40,411 nt of DNA. It comes from UBA1672 sp964015995. Lineage in GTDB: Bacteria > Pseudomonadota > Alphaproteobacteria > Micavibrionales > Micavibrionaceae. The position numbers were made by a program, and so were the translations under genes. The notes below the pieces were generated by a model. The model was not told the DNA's origin and ran no database searches. It saw only the letters and a list, made by a program, of their open reading frames with translations. This document shows, in pieces, positions 1-8,679 of this stretch (its first letter is position 1; every line of letters starts with the position of its first letter). Where the stretch lies: positions 1-40,411 of the forward strand of contig CAXHFH010000006.1 in the NCBI GenBank assembly GCA_964015995.1, in the 5' to 3' direction.

Positions 1-49
1 ACCAACACCTCTGGATTCGTCGGCAGCGTCAGATGTGTATAAGAGACAG
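1..49 (+). other. Sequencing adapter remnant (Nextera read-1 side)
   Basis: Positions 17-49 match the Nextera/Tn5 read-1 adapter including the 19-bp mosaic end at 31-49. The eight bases at 9-16 sit where the i5 index belongs and the preceding bases resemble the end of the P5 primer. The same block recurs inverted at the other end of the window. This is library-preparation sequence left in the assembly; genomic DNA starts at about position 50. Confidence 0.97.
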
Positions 50-50
50 C

Positions 51-512
51 GGTATTCAGGCGCTCGATCTGGTGGGGCGTAAAATGCCGAAGGATTTCGG
101 AAAGCTTCTCCGCCGTTTCTTCCACCCCGTTCAGGATTTCATCAATGAACAACAGGGCAACGCCGAGATGCAGGAGTTTATCTTCCCGCTCGCGAAGGCG
201 TTTGCAAAACTGCAACAGGCCACGGCGATGATCGCGCAGAAGGGTCTTAAGAACCCCGACGAAGCGGGCGCGGCGAGCGTTGATTATCTTCGTCAGTTTG
301 CGTTGGTGGCAATGGCCTATATCTGGTGCAAGATGGTTCTGGTCGCAAAGGAAAAAATCGAAAGTGGCGAGGGGGATAAGGCATTCTATGAATCTAAAAT
401 TCAAACGGCTGAATTTTTCATGACACGGATGCTGCCCGAAGCCGACGCGCGGTTTAAAATGGTGCTGGCGGGTGCAAAACCCTTGATGCAGATGGACGCG
501 TCTGGGTTTTAA
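51..512 (+). CDS. Acyl-CoA dehydrogenase, C-terminal fragment (5'-truncated by contig end)
   Basis: About 153 codons of the C-terminal end of an acyl-CoA dehydrogenase are present. The segment GIQALDLVGRK followed by a long helical region rich in Ala/Lys fits the C-terminal extension found in the larger (about 590-residue) bacterial acyl-CoA dehydrogenases, which oxidise acyl-CoA to enoyl-CoA with FAD and pass electrons to ETF. The flavin and substrate domains are missing because the contig starts here. Reading the frame upstream gives MCIRDS, which is translated adapter and not protein. The gene ends in a four-base tail-to-tail overlap with the next gene. SCP2, thioesterase and FadL genes nearby support a fatty-acid context. 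The exact substrate cannot be told from this fragment. Confidence 0.85.
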   Translation, partial: GIQALDLVGRKMPKDFGKLLRRFFHPVQDFINEQQGNAEMQEFIFPLAKAFAKLQQATAMIAQKGLKNPDEAGAASVDYLRQFALVAMAYIWCKMVLVAKEKIESGEGDKAFYESKIQTAEFFMTRMLPEADARFKMVLAGAKPLMQMDASGF

Positions 513-1198
513 GGTGCAGCCTTTTCTATGGTGTTAGTTTGTTCTTCGCCGCCTTTGACGGTTTCTGTGATATCACGCGCCTTAAAATAGTCGATGATCA
601 TGCGTTCAGTGTTTTTGATGTCGTCTAAAGGGTAACTTTTCAAGCTATATTGGAAGTGAAAAATTGTGTTTTTATAATTGGTGGTATGCTTACAAAAGTT
701 AAAAATCGGATCATTTTTGCATTTTTGAATATTCTCTTTGCGAAGGATATCTTGTGAATTTTTGGTATCCTTTCTTATCAGCAGATGGCCATAAATTGTT
801 GAGCATGCACCATTATGCTGCGCGATTTCAGGACAGTTTTTTATATTTAAAGAATAAAATATCTTGTTATATTGCAGCGGTGGATCATTTTCTTTTTGAC
901 AAATATTATGACCGTCTCTGGGAGAAGAGTAATTAGGTTCACCCTCCCATTGTATATCAGGCCCCTCTACACTCACAATGTTACGTCTAGGTAGTTTGAA
1001 TATTGTACTTCCAATTTGAACACGCAATGACCCGTCAGTATAACAAGGATTAGTTTTCTTAGCTTCGTTATGTTCATGAATAAGCGATACTGATGTAAAG
1101 GGAATAGTTAAAATTCCTATGATGATTATCAGCGTTGTTAAAATTATACTTACTGTGAATTTCAACGTGCTATTTATCATGCCATGACTATACCCCAA
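509..1198 (-). CDS. Hypothetical protein with one N-terminal membrane segment
   Basis: A 229-residue protein that I do not recognise. Residues about 12-36 form a strongly hydrophobic Ile/Thr/Leu stretch, a signal anchor or uncleaved signal, so the rest probably lies in the periplasm. The soluble part holds several cysteines (for example in NPCYTDG, HNICQKEN, KNCPEIA, GACSTIYG, FNFCKH) that could form disulfides. Base composition is visibly more AT-rich than the neighbours, with many AAA/AAT/ATA codons, which suggests a transferred or fast-evolving gene. It converges with the acyl-CoA dehydrogenase, sharing TTAA at the stops. The start could also be the Met at residue 7; no clear ribosome-binding site separates the two. 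Confidence 0.6.
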   Translation of the reverse strand: MGYSHGMINSTLKFTVSIILTTLIIIIGILTIPFTSVSLIHEHNEAKKTNPCYTDGSLRVQIGSTIFKLPRRNIVSVEGPDIQWEGEPNYSSPRDGHNICQKENDPPLQYNKIFYSLNIKNCPEIAQHNGACSTIYGHLLIRKDTKNSQDILRKENIQKCKNDPIFNFCKHTTNYKNTIFHFQYSLKSYPLDDIKNTERMIIDYFKARDITETVKGGEEQTNTIEKAAP

Positions 1199-1211
1199 AA
1201 CCCAGACGAAA

Positions 1212-1240
1212 AAAAAGGCCGGGGTGGGATCCGGCCTTTA
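1212..1240 (-). terminator. Rho-independent terminator on the minus strand
   Basis: A perfect inverted repeat AAAGGCCGG / CCGGCCTTT with an 8-base spacer is followed, reading the minus strand, by a run of T residues. It lies about 140 bases past the stop of the coiled-coil protein gene (1383-2903) and just before the start of the 509-1198 gene, so it separates these two minus-strand units. Confidence 0.8.
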
Positions 1241-1382
1241 TTACGCAGCAAAAGTAGATAAGTAAGTACTGTTAGTTTCTTATTATTTACTCAGTGTTTA
1301 CTCTAGTAGTACGCAGTTATTAAACTCAAGTATAGTTACGCAGTTAATCAGTGGTAAGCAGTCAGGTCATCAACGAAAGGGC

Positions 1383-2903
1383 TTACGGACCCTTTAGTTG
1401 TTGTTCTAGAATTTTGACGCGTTCCTCATATTGACGTTGCTGTCTGTAGAGGTCGGCTTTGGCTTCGTCCAGTTCGGCTTCCAATGAGGCAAGCTTCGCC
1501 AGTTGGCTTTGGTCGGTGAGTTTCGGGTCGAACAGCATGCTCTCTAGCTCTGTCTTTTCCTTTTCGCACACCGCGCGCGCCGTTTGTAATTGTCTGCCTA
1601 AACGCTGTATCTGGCGTTCGGACTCGTTATATTTCATCGTGGCGCGCTCTAAATTCCAGTTATCAGAGGAAACTGATAGCTTTTCTTTTTCGCCTTCCTG
1701 AAGGGAGATTTTAAGCTCCTCATCCAGCATTTTATTCTTCTCACGCAGGGCGATTAATTCGTTCTCCATGCTTGATATTTTATTACGCATATCAATGAAG
1801 TCGCTGTTGATCACGTCATTTTTGGCCTGACCACTGGCGGGATTAATCCTCGATGCGCTTTGTGCGCTGCTGCTTGTCGGGTGATCCGTGAAGTCCGCAA
1901 CGATTGGTTCTGCGTTGCGTGTCACGTTATAGACAGGCTTGGGCGAGTTCGCAACATTTTCGCGTGTTACGCTTGATGTTTTGGCGACAGGCTTCGCGGT
2001 AGGAACGGGCGTAGCGCGTGATTCATCAATGCTTTCAACCATCTTTTGTTCCGTCGTACTTGGCTTGGATTTTGGAACAATCGTTTCTTCCGGCTGATAA
2101 TTTTTATTCTCTTCCTTCAGACGCTCCGCTAATATCTCGGTGTAGCGTGGCTTTTTCTTTGCCTTGGGTCTAAGGTTTTCTGCATTAACCGGCGCAATAT
2201 CTTGCGCGGCGGCGACCGCGTCAGCTGTCGGTGCAACAATAGGCGGAGGCAATGCGGCAACATCGTCATGTGATGTTGGTTCGAACGGCGTGACTTTTTC
2301 AATTTCCGCTTCTTCGGCGATGCGTGATTCCATGATAGGCATGTCAATCATCGCTTCTTGAATGTGCCCTTGTGGCTCTGCTTCGGTTGCTGTTTGCGCC
2401 TCGGCCAGAACTTCGGGCGGGGAAACACAATCATCGAATTTCGGCATGGATGCCTTTAATCCGGTTAAGTAGACGCGGAAATTATTATCACGGATCTGAA
2501 CGTCAAGCACGCCCGCAGATGCCAAACCTTTGGCGAATTCTTCTTTGCCGGACAGGTCACTTTCGATCAAGCTGTCCTTCGTGGCCTTTGATGCCACAAT
2601 CGCGCGGGAGATCCCAGGGATGCTGTATTGTACTTCGTATTTCAGGTTTTTCTGAAAGGCGCTTTGGCGGAAATCAAGATTGATGTTGTTGATGCCGTCT
2701 GCAGTTCCTGTCATTTCAAGAACATAACCGTTATTGAGTTGGTTGCTGACCGAGCATACCGGCTTATCTTCGGTTGTTGTACGCTCGCTGACGGTCCACT
2801 TATTCTTTGGGTAGAAGTAGAGCTCCGGCTCGGCGGCGTTTGCGATGCTTGTGCTTGATAAGAAACCAACCAACAGTGATGCAACGAACTTTTTGTACGA
2901 CAT
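1383..2903 (-). CDS. Secreted proline/threonine-rich protein with C-terminal coiled coil
   Basis: The chosen start gives 506 residues beginning MSYKKFVASLLVGFLSS, a clear signal peptide ending in an ANA-A type cleavage site near residue 23. The longer reading frame (to 2972) adds 23 residues that would hide this signal, and an AGGA ribosome-binding motif lies 9 bases before the 2903 start. After a folded-looking N-terminal region of about 140 residues comes a long low-complexity linker rich in Pro, Ala, Thr and Glu, then a strongly heptad-like charged segment over roughly the last 120 residues (IRNKISSMENELIALREKN onward). No enzymatic motif is visible. A periplasmic or envelope-associated structural or adaptor role is an inference only. 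Confidence 0.75.
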   Translation of the reverse strand: MSYKKFVASLLVGFLSSTSIANAAEPELYFYPKNKWTVSERTTTEDKPVCSVSNQLNNGYVLEMTGTADGINNINLDFRQSAFQKNLKYEVQYSIPGISRAIVASKATKDSLIESDLSGKEEFAKGLASAGVLDVQIRDNNFRVYLTGLKASMPKFDDCVSPPEVLAEAQTATEAEPQGHIQEAMIDMPIMESRIAEEAEIEKVTPFEPTSHDDVAALPPPIVAPTADAVAAAQDIAPVNAENLRPKAKKKPRYTEILAERLKEENKNYQPEETIVPKSKPSTTEQKMVESIDESRATPVPTAKPVAKTSSVTRENVANSPKPVYNVTRNAEPIVADFTDHPTSSSAQSASRINPASGQAKNDVINSDFIDMRNKISSMENELIALREKNKMLDEELKISLQEGEKEKLSVSSDNWNLERATMKYNESERQIQRLGRQLQTARAVCEKEKTELESMLFDPKLTDQSQLAKLASLEAELDEAKADLYRQQRQYEERVKILEQQLKGP

Positions 2904-3058
2904 CTTACGAAAATCCTGATTTAAAATGTATGCGACACGGAATGTGCCAAGTGATTCGATATTTACACACATATCTTTACAGTTTTTGGAAGTGGTAAAA
3001 AGGAAATACCGTATTTTTAGGGCTTATTTTTGGGGACAAAATCTGTATAGTCATTTTT

Positions 3059-3364
3059 ATGACTGTTGAAAACTTAAAAAAACAGGTTGAAGAGAAGCTC
3101 AAATTCGCACCGCCTTTGGGGGTGAAGTTCAAATTCGACCTTTCGGATGATGAGGGTGTAATCCTTGTCGATGGTACACAAAACCCTGCGGTTGTCAGTG
3201 AAGATGACGCGGATGCGGACACGACCTTTATATGTAGTGTCGATACGATGCAGGGTCTGCTTAACGGGAGCCAAGACCCGACCATGGCCTTTATGACTGG
3301 TAAGTTAAAGGTGCAAGGGTCTATGGGGAATGCGTTGAAGCTCGCTTCTATGCTCGAGGATTAA
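3059..3364 (+). CDS. SCP2 sterol-binding domain protein
   Basis: The 101-residue protein fits the size and pattern of stand-alone SCP2 domains: an N-terminal helix, alternating strands with GVKFKFDLSDDEGVILVDG, an acidic turn, and the terminal FMTGKLKVQGSMGNALKLASML block that is the strongest family signature. SCP2 domains bind fatty acyl chains, acyl-CoA or sterols in a hydrophobic tunnel; no signal peptide is present, so it acts in the cytoplasm. The thioesterase-like gene starts four bases after its stop, so the two are almost certainly co-transcribed and probably handle the same lipid ligands. Confidence 0.88.
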   Translation: MTVENLKKQVEEKLKFAPPLGVKFKFDLSDDEGVILVDGTQNPAVVSEDDADADTTFICSVDTMQGLLNGSQDPTMAFMTGKLKVQGSMGNALKLASMLED

Positions 3365-3368
3365 TCAC

Positions 3369-3932
3369 GTGAATTTGATCTTTCGGCTTTTTTGGGTTGT
3401 GATTGCATCATGGTTCAAGCCGAAAATTACAGATGTTCTAAAACCGCAAAAATTACGCATGCGAGTTTTGCCCAACGATCTTGATTTCAATATGCACATG
3501 AATAACAGTCGTTATTTGACGATTATGGATTTGGGGCGCGTGGATTTTATCTTGCGTACGCATCTGTTTCAGGAAATGAAGAAAATAAAGGCCATACCTG
3601 TTCTCAGTACGGCGCAAATGCGTTACCGCATCCCTTTGGAGCCGTTTCGCGAGTATGATCTTGAAACGCGCATGGTGTGTTGGGATAATAAATGGCTGTA
3701 TATCCAGCATCGCTTTATTATTTCAAAAGGGAAGAAGGCCGGTGCGATTGCCGCGATAGGTCTTGTGAAAGGCGTGTTTTATAGCCGCGATACAAAAGAA
3801 ACTGTGCCGACAAGAAAATTGTTAGAAGTCACGAACTTGGAGCAAGAAAGCCCGCCATTCCCCGATTATATAACACAATGGTCACAATCAGATAACGCAC
3901 TGCGCGATTATGTGCGCAATGCGTTGAAATAG
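3369..3932 (+). CDS. Hotdog-fold thioesterase-like protein (THEM6 type)
   Basis: 187 residues. The order of features matches bacterial acyl-CoA thioesterase-like (4HBT hotdog) proteins: a hydrophobic N-terminal helix, then RVLPNDLDFNMHMNNSRYLTIMDLGR, where the D..MHMNN.RY motif is the conserved hotdog loop, followed by strands with TAQMRYRIPL and a second long strand WLYIQHRFI. The likely role is hydrolysis of acyl-CoA; the N-terminal hydrophobic helix suggests membrane association. The start is GTG, supported by GAGGA eight bases upstream and the tight spacing to the SCP2 gene. Substrate specificity is not readable. Confidence 0.8.
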   Translation: MNLIFRLFWVVIASWFKPKITDVLKPQKLRMRVLPNDLDFNMHMNNSRYLTIMDLGRVDFILRTHLFQEMKKIKAIPVLSTAQMRYRIPLEPFREYDLETRMVCWDNKWLYIQHRFIISKGKKAGAIAAIGLVKGVFYSRDTKETVPTRKLLEVTNLEQESPPFPDYITQWSQSDNALRDYVRNALK

Positions 3933-3959
3933 ATTTAAAATTTTGATGTTCTGAAAGGG

Positions 3960-5192
3960 TTAGAACTTATAGTTCAAGCCCATCGCGAAGATAATCACAC
4001 GGCCATCTGTGTCACCGACAATGTTACTGCCGTTTCTGGTCAGGTTGATTTTTTCTTCTGAAATATCGATATAGGTTGCCGCCGCATCAAATGAGATTTT
4101 CTCATTATACTGATAGGTTGCTCCAGTCGAGAACCAGTTTCTGTCACCATCAGGTGTTAGTGATGTGCGGTATTCGTCCGTTGTTGGTGTTTCATCATAT
4201 TGATATCCTGCGCGTAATTCCCATTTATCATTTAATTCATATTCCGCACCAACTGCAAAAGCCCATGTGTTTTGATAGTTCTGGGTTGTGCGTGATGTAC
4301 CAAGGGCGCTGACTACTGTTATATCTTCGAAGTTACTCCAACCAAACCATGTCGCACCGGCTTGCAGGGATAATTTATCATTTACGCGTTGGTCGATACC
4401 GACCTGAAAAATATCAGGTAAGTGTAAATCAGCGGTAGCGTTTAAATTCACAGTGCTTTGAATATCAAGGCGACCTGATAAATCATGATTGATACGTGAT
4501 CTGTAATGCGCGCCTAGATTTGTGCCTTCAATCGGCTCATAGAGCAGGCCAAAGTTATAGCCGACACTCGTATCTTCACCGTTCAATGTGCTTGTGCCTT
4601 CGGCAGGTCCTCCGATGGGTCTGATGCTTTCCAGATTGGCACTGGCGTATTGGATGTTCAAACCACCACCGATGGATAGTTTATCATTGATTTTCCAGGC
4701 AAGGCTGGGTTGGAAGTCAAGCGTATGAAGTGTTGTTTCCGTTGAATCATAACGACCAAACCAACCATCATTATATTCATTGCCAAGGCCAAATGGCGCG
4801 GAAACGGCAAAACCAAACCAAAGCTGATCTTCGACAACTTCATGCGACATGCTTAAATTCGGAACAGGGGATATTGAATAAGGGTTTCCACCGCTACCGC
4901 CGACTGTGCCGAATGGTACTGTTGATCCGGTATCTTTGATTTCTGAATCAGGGGCGATGAAATGAACACCCGTATTGGCATGTGTCCCTTTTAAATGGGT
5001 CATGCCGGCGGGGTTGAAATATACGATACTGGAATCTCTTGGTGTTGCGACTTGTCCGGCGAATGCATTACCGAGGCCCGATACGGATTGTTCTTGTAAA
5101 TAAAACCCTGCCGCGTTTGCATCGGCCGCGTGAAGGCCGGCAAGAGCAAGGGTCGAAACGGTGGCAAGTGAAAGGATTTTAAATGATCGCAT
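3960..5192 (-). CDS. OmpP1/FadL family outer-membrane transporter
   Basis: 410 residues from the start at 5192, which has AGAGG upstream and gives a clean signal peptide (MRSFKILSLATVSTLALAG... ending ANA-AG). The mature N terminus AGFYLQEQSVSGLGNAFAG is the classic FadL hatch-domain opening, followed by the NPAGM motif (YFNPAGMTHL) and many alternating beta strands ending in an aromatic (GLNYKF), as expected for a 14-stranded barrel. FadL proteins let long-chain fatty acids or other hydrophobic compounds cross the outer membrane. The upstream in-frame extension to 5429 lacks a signal and is rejected. The SCP2/thioesterase pair is convergent with it. Confidence 0.92.
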   Translation of the reverse strand: MRSFKILSLATVSTLALAGLHAADANAAGFYLQEQSVSGLGNAFAGQVATPRDSSIVYFNPAGMTHLKGTHANTGVHFIAPDSEIKDTGSTVPFGTVGGSGGNPYSISPVPNLSMSHEVVEDQLWFGFAVSAPFGLGNEYNDGWFGRYDSTETTLHTLDFQPSLAWKINDKLSIGGGLNIQYASANLESIRPIGGPAEGTSTLNGEDTSVGYNFGLLYEPIEGTNLGAHYRSRINHDLSGRLDIQSTVNLNATADLHLPDIFQVGIDQRVNDKLSLQAGATWFGWSNFEDITVVSALGTSRTTQNYQNTWAFAVGAEYELNDKWELRAGYQYDETPTTDEYRTSLTPDGDRNWFSTGATYQYNEKISFDAAATYIDISEEKINLTRNGSNIVGDTDGRVIIFAMGLNYKF

Positions 5193-5361
5193 GTGAACCT
5201 CTATATGTCTAAATTGTTTGTGTCTAAGTGCGACACTAAAAAAGAATACTCCAGAACATAAAGATTCTAACAGAAAAAGGGACTGTTGGAAAACAGATTG
5301 TACATAATGGGGGAAATGCATGTATGCTGCACCGCCGCAAAAACGTTGGGTTTTGGGAGGG

Positions 5362-6030
5362 TTACAGTTCTTTTTCTTGGATGTCTTTGGCGATATCGTC
5401 TGCCGTATCTGTTGACGGGTACATCGCAATCATTTTGTTGTTATGATCCATCAGGTACAAGAATGCGGAGTGATCCATCATATATTCATCCATCATCTCG
5501 TTTTCAACTTTGGTCGCGTAAACCTTGAATGCTGATTTTGTAGCATCCACTTGTTCTTGCGTGCCTGTCAGGCCAACAAGGCGCGGGTGGAACTGACCAA
5601 CATATTGGCTAATCTGTTCAACTGTGTCGCGCTCAGGATCGACTGTAATAAAAATCGGTGTGATTTTGTCGGCTGTTTCTTGTTCCAGTGTCTCCAGAAT
5701 AAGGGTAACTTTCTGCAACTCTGTCGGGCAAATGGCAGGGCAGTATGTAAAGCCGAAAAATACCAACTTATATGTATCGGCGTAATCATCTTGCGTTACT
5801 GTTTTGCCGGTATGATCGATCATTTCAAATGCACCGCCAACAGATGATTCAACGGCGTTATCATTCTTGCGGCTCGGGCGTTTAATCACTGAGGCTGCCG
5901 TGTTTTGATCATCGGGGGAAAGGGCGATAACACCACCACTGATTTGTTGGTCTGTGCTGTATTTCCATGCGTAACCGATACCAACACCGATAAGAAGAAA
6001 AATGACCCATCTAACCAAACGCTTTTTCAT
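5362..6030 (-). CDS. SCO1/SenC family copper chaperone
   Basis: 222 residues with an N-terminal membrane anchor (residues about 7-22) and a thioredoxin-like domain. The copper-binding CxxxC is present as C97-P-A-I-C101 in FTYCPAICP, and the distal ligand His187 lies in MMDHSAFLYL. The segment FITVDPERD is also typical. SCO proteins deliver copper to the CuA site of cytochrome c oxidase or act as thiol reductants on the periplasmic side. No cox genes are visible next to it. It lies 169 bases upstream of fadL-like on the same strand; a separate promoter for each gene is more likely than an operon. Confidence 0.93.
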   Translation of the reverse strand: MKKRLVRWVIFLLIGVGIGYAWKYSTDQQISGGVIALSPDDQNTAASVIKRPSRKNDNAVESSVGGAFEMIDHTGKTVTQDDYADTYKLVFFGFTYCPAICPTELQKVTLILETLEQETADKITPIFITVDPERDTVEQISQYVGQFHPRLVGLTGTQEQVDATKSAFKVYATKVENEMMDEYMMDHSAFLYLMDHNNKMIAMYPSTDTADDIAKDIQEKEL

Positions 6031-6133
6031 GATGATACCTGCCTTTATTTGTCCGTTCGTTAGGGGTTATAAAACTTTTATCATCACTTGACAATTCCCT
6101 TTATTAGGGCAAAGCTGCGTACATACGAAAACC

Positions 6134-6237
6134 TTAGGGGTGCGTTGATTTTTTGTTGGGTTGAAATGCCGAAAAACTTAAAATCATGCTGAGAGGATAC
6201 CCTTCGAACCTGTTGATTAGCATCAACGCAGGGAAAG
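6134..6237 (+). promoter_or_regulatory. TPP (thi-box) riboswitch
   Basis: The 5' strand TTAGGGGTGC pairs with the 3' end GCAGGGAA to form P1. The conserved CTGAGA lies at 6189-6194, and the thi box follows as ACCCTTCGAACCTG with the P4/P5 hairpin TTGAT-TAGC-ATCAA and the closing GCAGGGAA. The AAAGGA that best serves as ribosome-binding site for the first gene (6234-6239) overlaps the 3' P1 strand, so ligand binding probably blocks translation; no U-run terminator is visible. The thiC gene downstream agrees with this assignment. Confidence 0.95.
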
Positions 6238-6250
6238 GACTATAAAGGCT

Positions 6251-6595
6251 ATGCCACATATTATTATCGAATATTCCAAAAATTTGGGTGAGATCATTGA
6301 GATCAGTGACCTTGTTTCGGGCTTGCATAAAGCGCTGTCCGATGAAGGTATTGATCGCGCGCGCATCAAAACCCGTGCCTATGCCATTGACTATGTGATG
6401 GTCGGGGATCACGACCTCAGCGGTCACATGATCCATACGACGTTGTTGCTTCTCGAAGGACGCGATCTGGAGACCAAAAAGCAATATGGCGATGCGTTGC
6501 ATAAAACCATGCACGAGCATGTAGACGGTATCGTTAATGAATGCGCGGTCACGCTAGAGATTCGTGACATGGATAAAGACACTTATTACCTATAA
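6251..6595 (+). CDS. 5-carboxymethyl-2-hydroxymuconate isomerase-like tautomerase (CHMI family)
   Basis: 114 residues with the catalytic Pro directly after the start Met (MPHIIIEYSKNL), which becomes the general base in the tautomerase superfamily. The central segment with RAYAIDYVMVGDH and then HTTLLLLEGRDLETKKQYGDAL matches the CHMI family (HpaF-like) in order and length. In 4-hydroxyphenylacetate catabolism this enzyme isomerises a muconate intermediate, but no other hpa gene is here. It is instead the first gene after the TPP riboswitch, 26 bases before thiC, so it is under thiamine control. Its real substrate in this setting is unknown. Confidence 0.82.
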   Translation: MPHIIIEYSKNLGEIIEISDLVSGLHKALSDEGIDRARIKTRAYAIDYVMVGDHDLSGHMIHTTLLLLEGRDLETKKQYGDALHKTMHEHVDGIVNECAVTLEIRDMDKDTYYL

Positions 6596-6621
6596 TTATT
6601 GATAAAGAAGGGAGAGCAATC

Positions 6622-8436
6622 ATGGCTCCGAAGGATCAACCCAATGCAACAGCGGGGGTTTGCCCGTCCACCACACACGTCACGAGCGGCGCATTGCCCG
6701 CATCGAAGAAAGTCTATGTCGGCGACCTCAAAGTCCCCATGCGTGAGATATCACTCACCAACGGCGAGAGCTTGACGGTCTATGACACATCCGGCCCCTA
6801 TACGGATGAGGCCGTAGAGCTCGACATTATGCGCGGCCTACCGAAAAAGCGTCATGAGTGGATCATGGAGCGCGGCGATGTGGAATATGTCGAAGGGCGC
6901 AAAGTTAAGCCGATGGATAACGGCTATAAAAACGAAGAGCAGCTCGCCAACCGCAAAATCAAGCACGAGAAATTCCCCGCCAGCCCTGAAAAACCACTGC
7001 GCGCGAAGGAAGGGCAGAACGTTTCCCAAATGCACTATGCCCGCAAAGGCATCATCACGCCGGAAATGGAATTCATCGCCATCCGTGAAAATCAACGCCG
7101 CACAGAGGCACACGCCATGGCGCAAAAAGGCGATAGCGGTTTCGGCACGGACAAGGCGTTCGGCGCGAATATGCTGCCGCTGATCACCCCTGAATTTGTG
7201 CGTAAGGAAGTCGCAGAGGGGCGCGCGATTATCCCCGCCAACATCAACCACCCGGAAGTTGAGCCGATGATTATCGGGCGTAATTTCCTCGTGAAGATCA
7301 ACGCGAATATCGGAAACTCCGCCGTGACGTCCTCCATCGGTGAGGAAGTTGACAAGCTCGTCTGGGCAATCAGATGGGGCGCGGATAACGTAATGGATCT
7401 GTCCACGGGCAAAGACATTCACGACACGCGCGAGTGGATCATCCGCAATTCCCCCGTGCCCATCGGGACAGTGCCGATCTATCAGGCGCTGGAGAAGGTC
7501 AACGGCGTCGCCGAAGATCTAACATGGGAAGTGTTCCGCGATACTCTTATCGAGCAAGCCGAGCAAGGCGTAGATTATTTCACCATTCATGCGGGCGTGC
7601 GCTTGCCCTATATCCGCCTGACCAATGACCGCGTTACAGGAATTGTAAGTCGCGGCGGTTCGATCATGGCGAAATGGTGTATGACCCACCACCGCGAGAG
7701 CTTCCTCTACACCCATTTTGAGGAAATCTGCGAGATCATGAAAGCCTACGATGTGAGCTTCTCCCTCGGTGATGGTTTGCGCCCCGGTTCAATCGCCGAT
7801 GCCAATGACGCGGCGCAGTTCGCGGAGCTTGAGACATTGGGCGAGCTGACCAAAATCGCATGGAAACATGACGTGCAGGTGATGATCGAAGGCCCCGGCC
7901 ACGTGCCGATGCACTTGATTAAGGAGAATATGGACAAGCAGTTAGAGGAATGCCATGAGGCGCCGTTCTATACGCTCGGCCCCCTTACGACGGATATCGC
8001 ACCGGGCTATGACCACATCACGAGCGGTATCGGCGCGGCGATGATTGGCTGGTTCGGCTGTGCGATGCTGTGTTACGTGACACCGAAGGAGCATTTAGGC
8101 CTGCCCAACCGTGATGATGTGAAAACAGGCGTAATCACATATAAAATTGCCGCGCACGCCGCAGACCTCGCGAAGGGACATGCGGGTGCGCAAAATCGTG
8201 ATGATGCACTTAGTCTGGCGCGTTTTGAGTTCCGCTGGGAAGATCAGTTTAATTTAGGGCTCGACCCCGACACAGCGCGGAGCATGCATGATGAAACCCT
8301 GCCCGCGGAGGGCGCAAAACACGCGAGCTTCTGCTCCATGTGCGGGCCGAAATTCTGCAGCATGAAAATCACGCAGGATGTCCGCGATTACGTTGCGGCC
8401 AACCCCGAACCAACCGACGAAGAAGAAGCGGCATAA
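6622..8436 (+). CDS. thiC: Phosphomethylpyrimidine synthase ThiC
   Basis: 604 residues, the normal full length. ThiC is a radical-SAM enzyme that rearranges aminoimidazole ribotide into hydroxymethylpyrimidine phosphate, the pyrimidine half of thiamine. The family signatures are all visible: the MHYARKGIITPEMEFIAIRE segment, NINHPEVEPMIIGRNF, DLSTGKDIHDTREWI, NSPVPIGTVPIYQA, and the C-terminal iron-sulfur CxxCxxxxC motif in CSMCGPKFCSM. The start has a GGGAGAG ribosome-binding site (AAGGGAGAGCAATC before ATG). It is the second gene of the TPP-riboswitch unit; the next gene starts directly after its stop codon. Confidence 0.98.
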   Translation: MAPKDQPNATAGVCPSTTHVTSGALPASKKVYVGDLKVPMREISLTNGESLTVYDTSGPYTDEAVELDIMRGLPKKRHEWIMERGDVEYVEGRKVKPMDNGYKNEEQLANRKIKHEKFPASPEKPLRAKEGQNVSQMHYARKGIITPEMEFIAIRENQRRTEAHAMAQKGDSGFGTDKAFGANMLPLITPEFVRKEVAEGRAIIPANINHPEVEPMIIGRNFLVKINANIGNSAVTSSIGEEVDKLVWAIRWGADNVMDLSTGKDIHDTREWIIRNSPVPIGTVPIYQALEKVNGVAEDLTWEVFRDTLIEQAEQGVDYFTIHAGVRLPYIRLTNDRVTGIVSRGGSIMAKWCMTHHRESFLYTHFEEICEIMKAYDVSFSLGDGLRPGSIADANDAAQFAELETLGELTKIAWKHDVQVMIEGPGHVPMHLIKENMDKQLEECHEAPFYTLGPLTTDIAPGYDHITSGIGAAMIGWFGCAMLCYVTPKEHLGLPNRDDVKTGVITYKIAAHAADLAKGHAGAQNRDDALSLARFEFRWEDQFNLGLDPDTARSMHDETLPAEGAKHASFCSMCGPKFCSMKITQDVRDYVAANPEPTDEEEAA

Positions 8437-8679
8437 ATGGCAGATGTGAATGATATTGATGCGCTGATCCTCTCCGCCGTGAATGGGGAGTGGCAGAAAA
8501 CCGCGCTTGTCATTGCCAAGGTGTTCGATGACCCCGCCTTTGATAAGGGTAAAGATACCGCGCAAAGCGTAGCGGAGCGTATCTATGCCTTGATCGACAC
8601 CGCAAAAATCGAAGCCACCGGTAACATCCGCCGTTGGCGTGACAGCCACGTGCGGCTAGCGGAGGGTGCTGTTTGTTAA
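8437..8679 (+). CDS. Small DUF3658-like protein
   Basis: 80 residues beginning on the base after the thiC stop codon, so it is translationally linked to thiC. The sequence LILSAVNGEWQKTALVI, a RI.ALI segment, then KIEATGNIRRWRDSHVRL resembles the DUF3658 domain, a short winged-helix-like unit usually seen in larger proteins and ending in W+.S.VRL. No catalytic residues are evident. The tight link to thiC suggests either a role in thiamine synthesis or simple co-expression. It ends in a four-base convergent overlap with the DUF3800 gene. The family assignment comes from motif memory and is less certain than the gene call. Confidence 0.68.
   Translation: MADVNDIDALILSAVNGEWQKTALVIAKVFDDPAFDKGKDTAQSVAERIYALIDTAKIEATGNIRRWRDSHVRLAEGAVC

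Noticed and set aside
1241..1347. Three copies of TACGCAG in the gap before 1383
   Set aside because: Copies are short, unevenly spaced and imperfect; no array or mobile-element structure.
6088..6116. TTGACA upstream of the TPP riboswitch
   Set aside because: A perfect -35 box, but no acceptable -10 at 16-18 bases; the promoter position cannot be stated.
6838..7422. Open frames of 100-200 codons antisense to thiC
   Set aside because: ThiC is unmistakable on the plus strand over this whole stretch; the antisense frames follow from its codon pattern and lack ribosome-binding sites.
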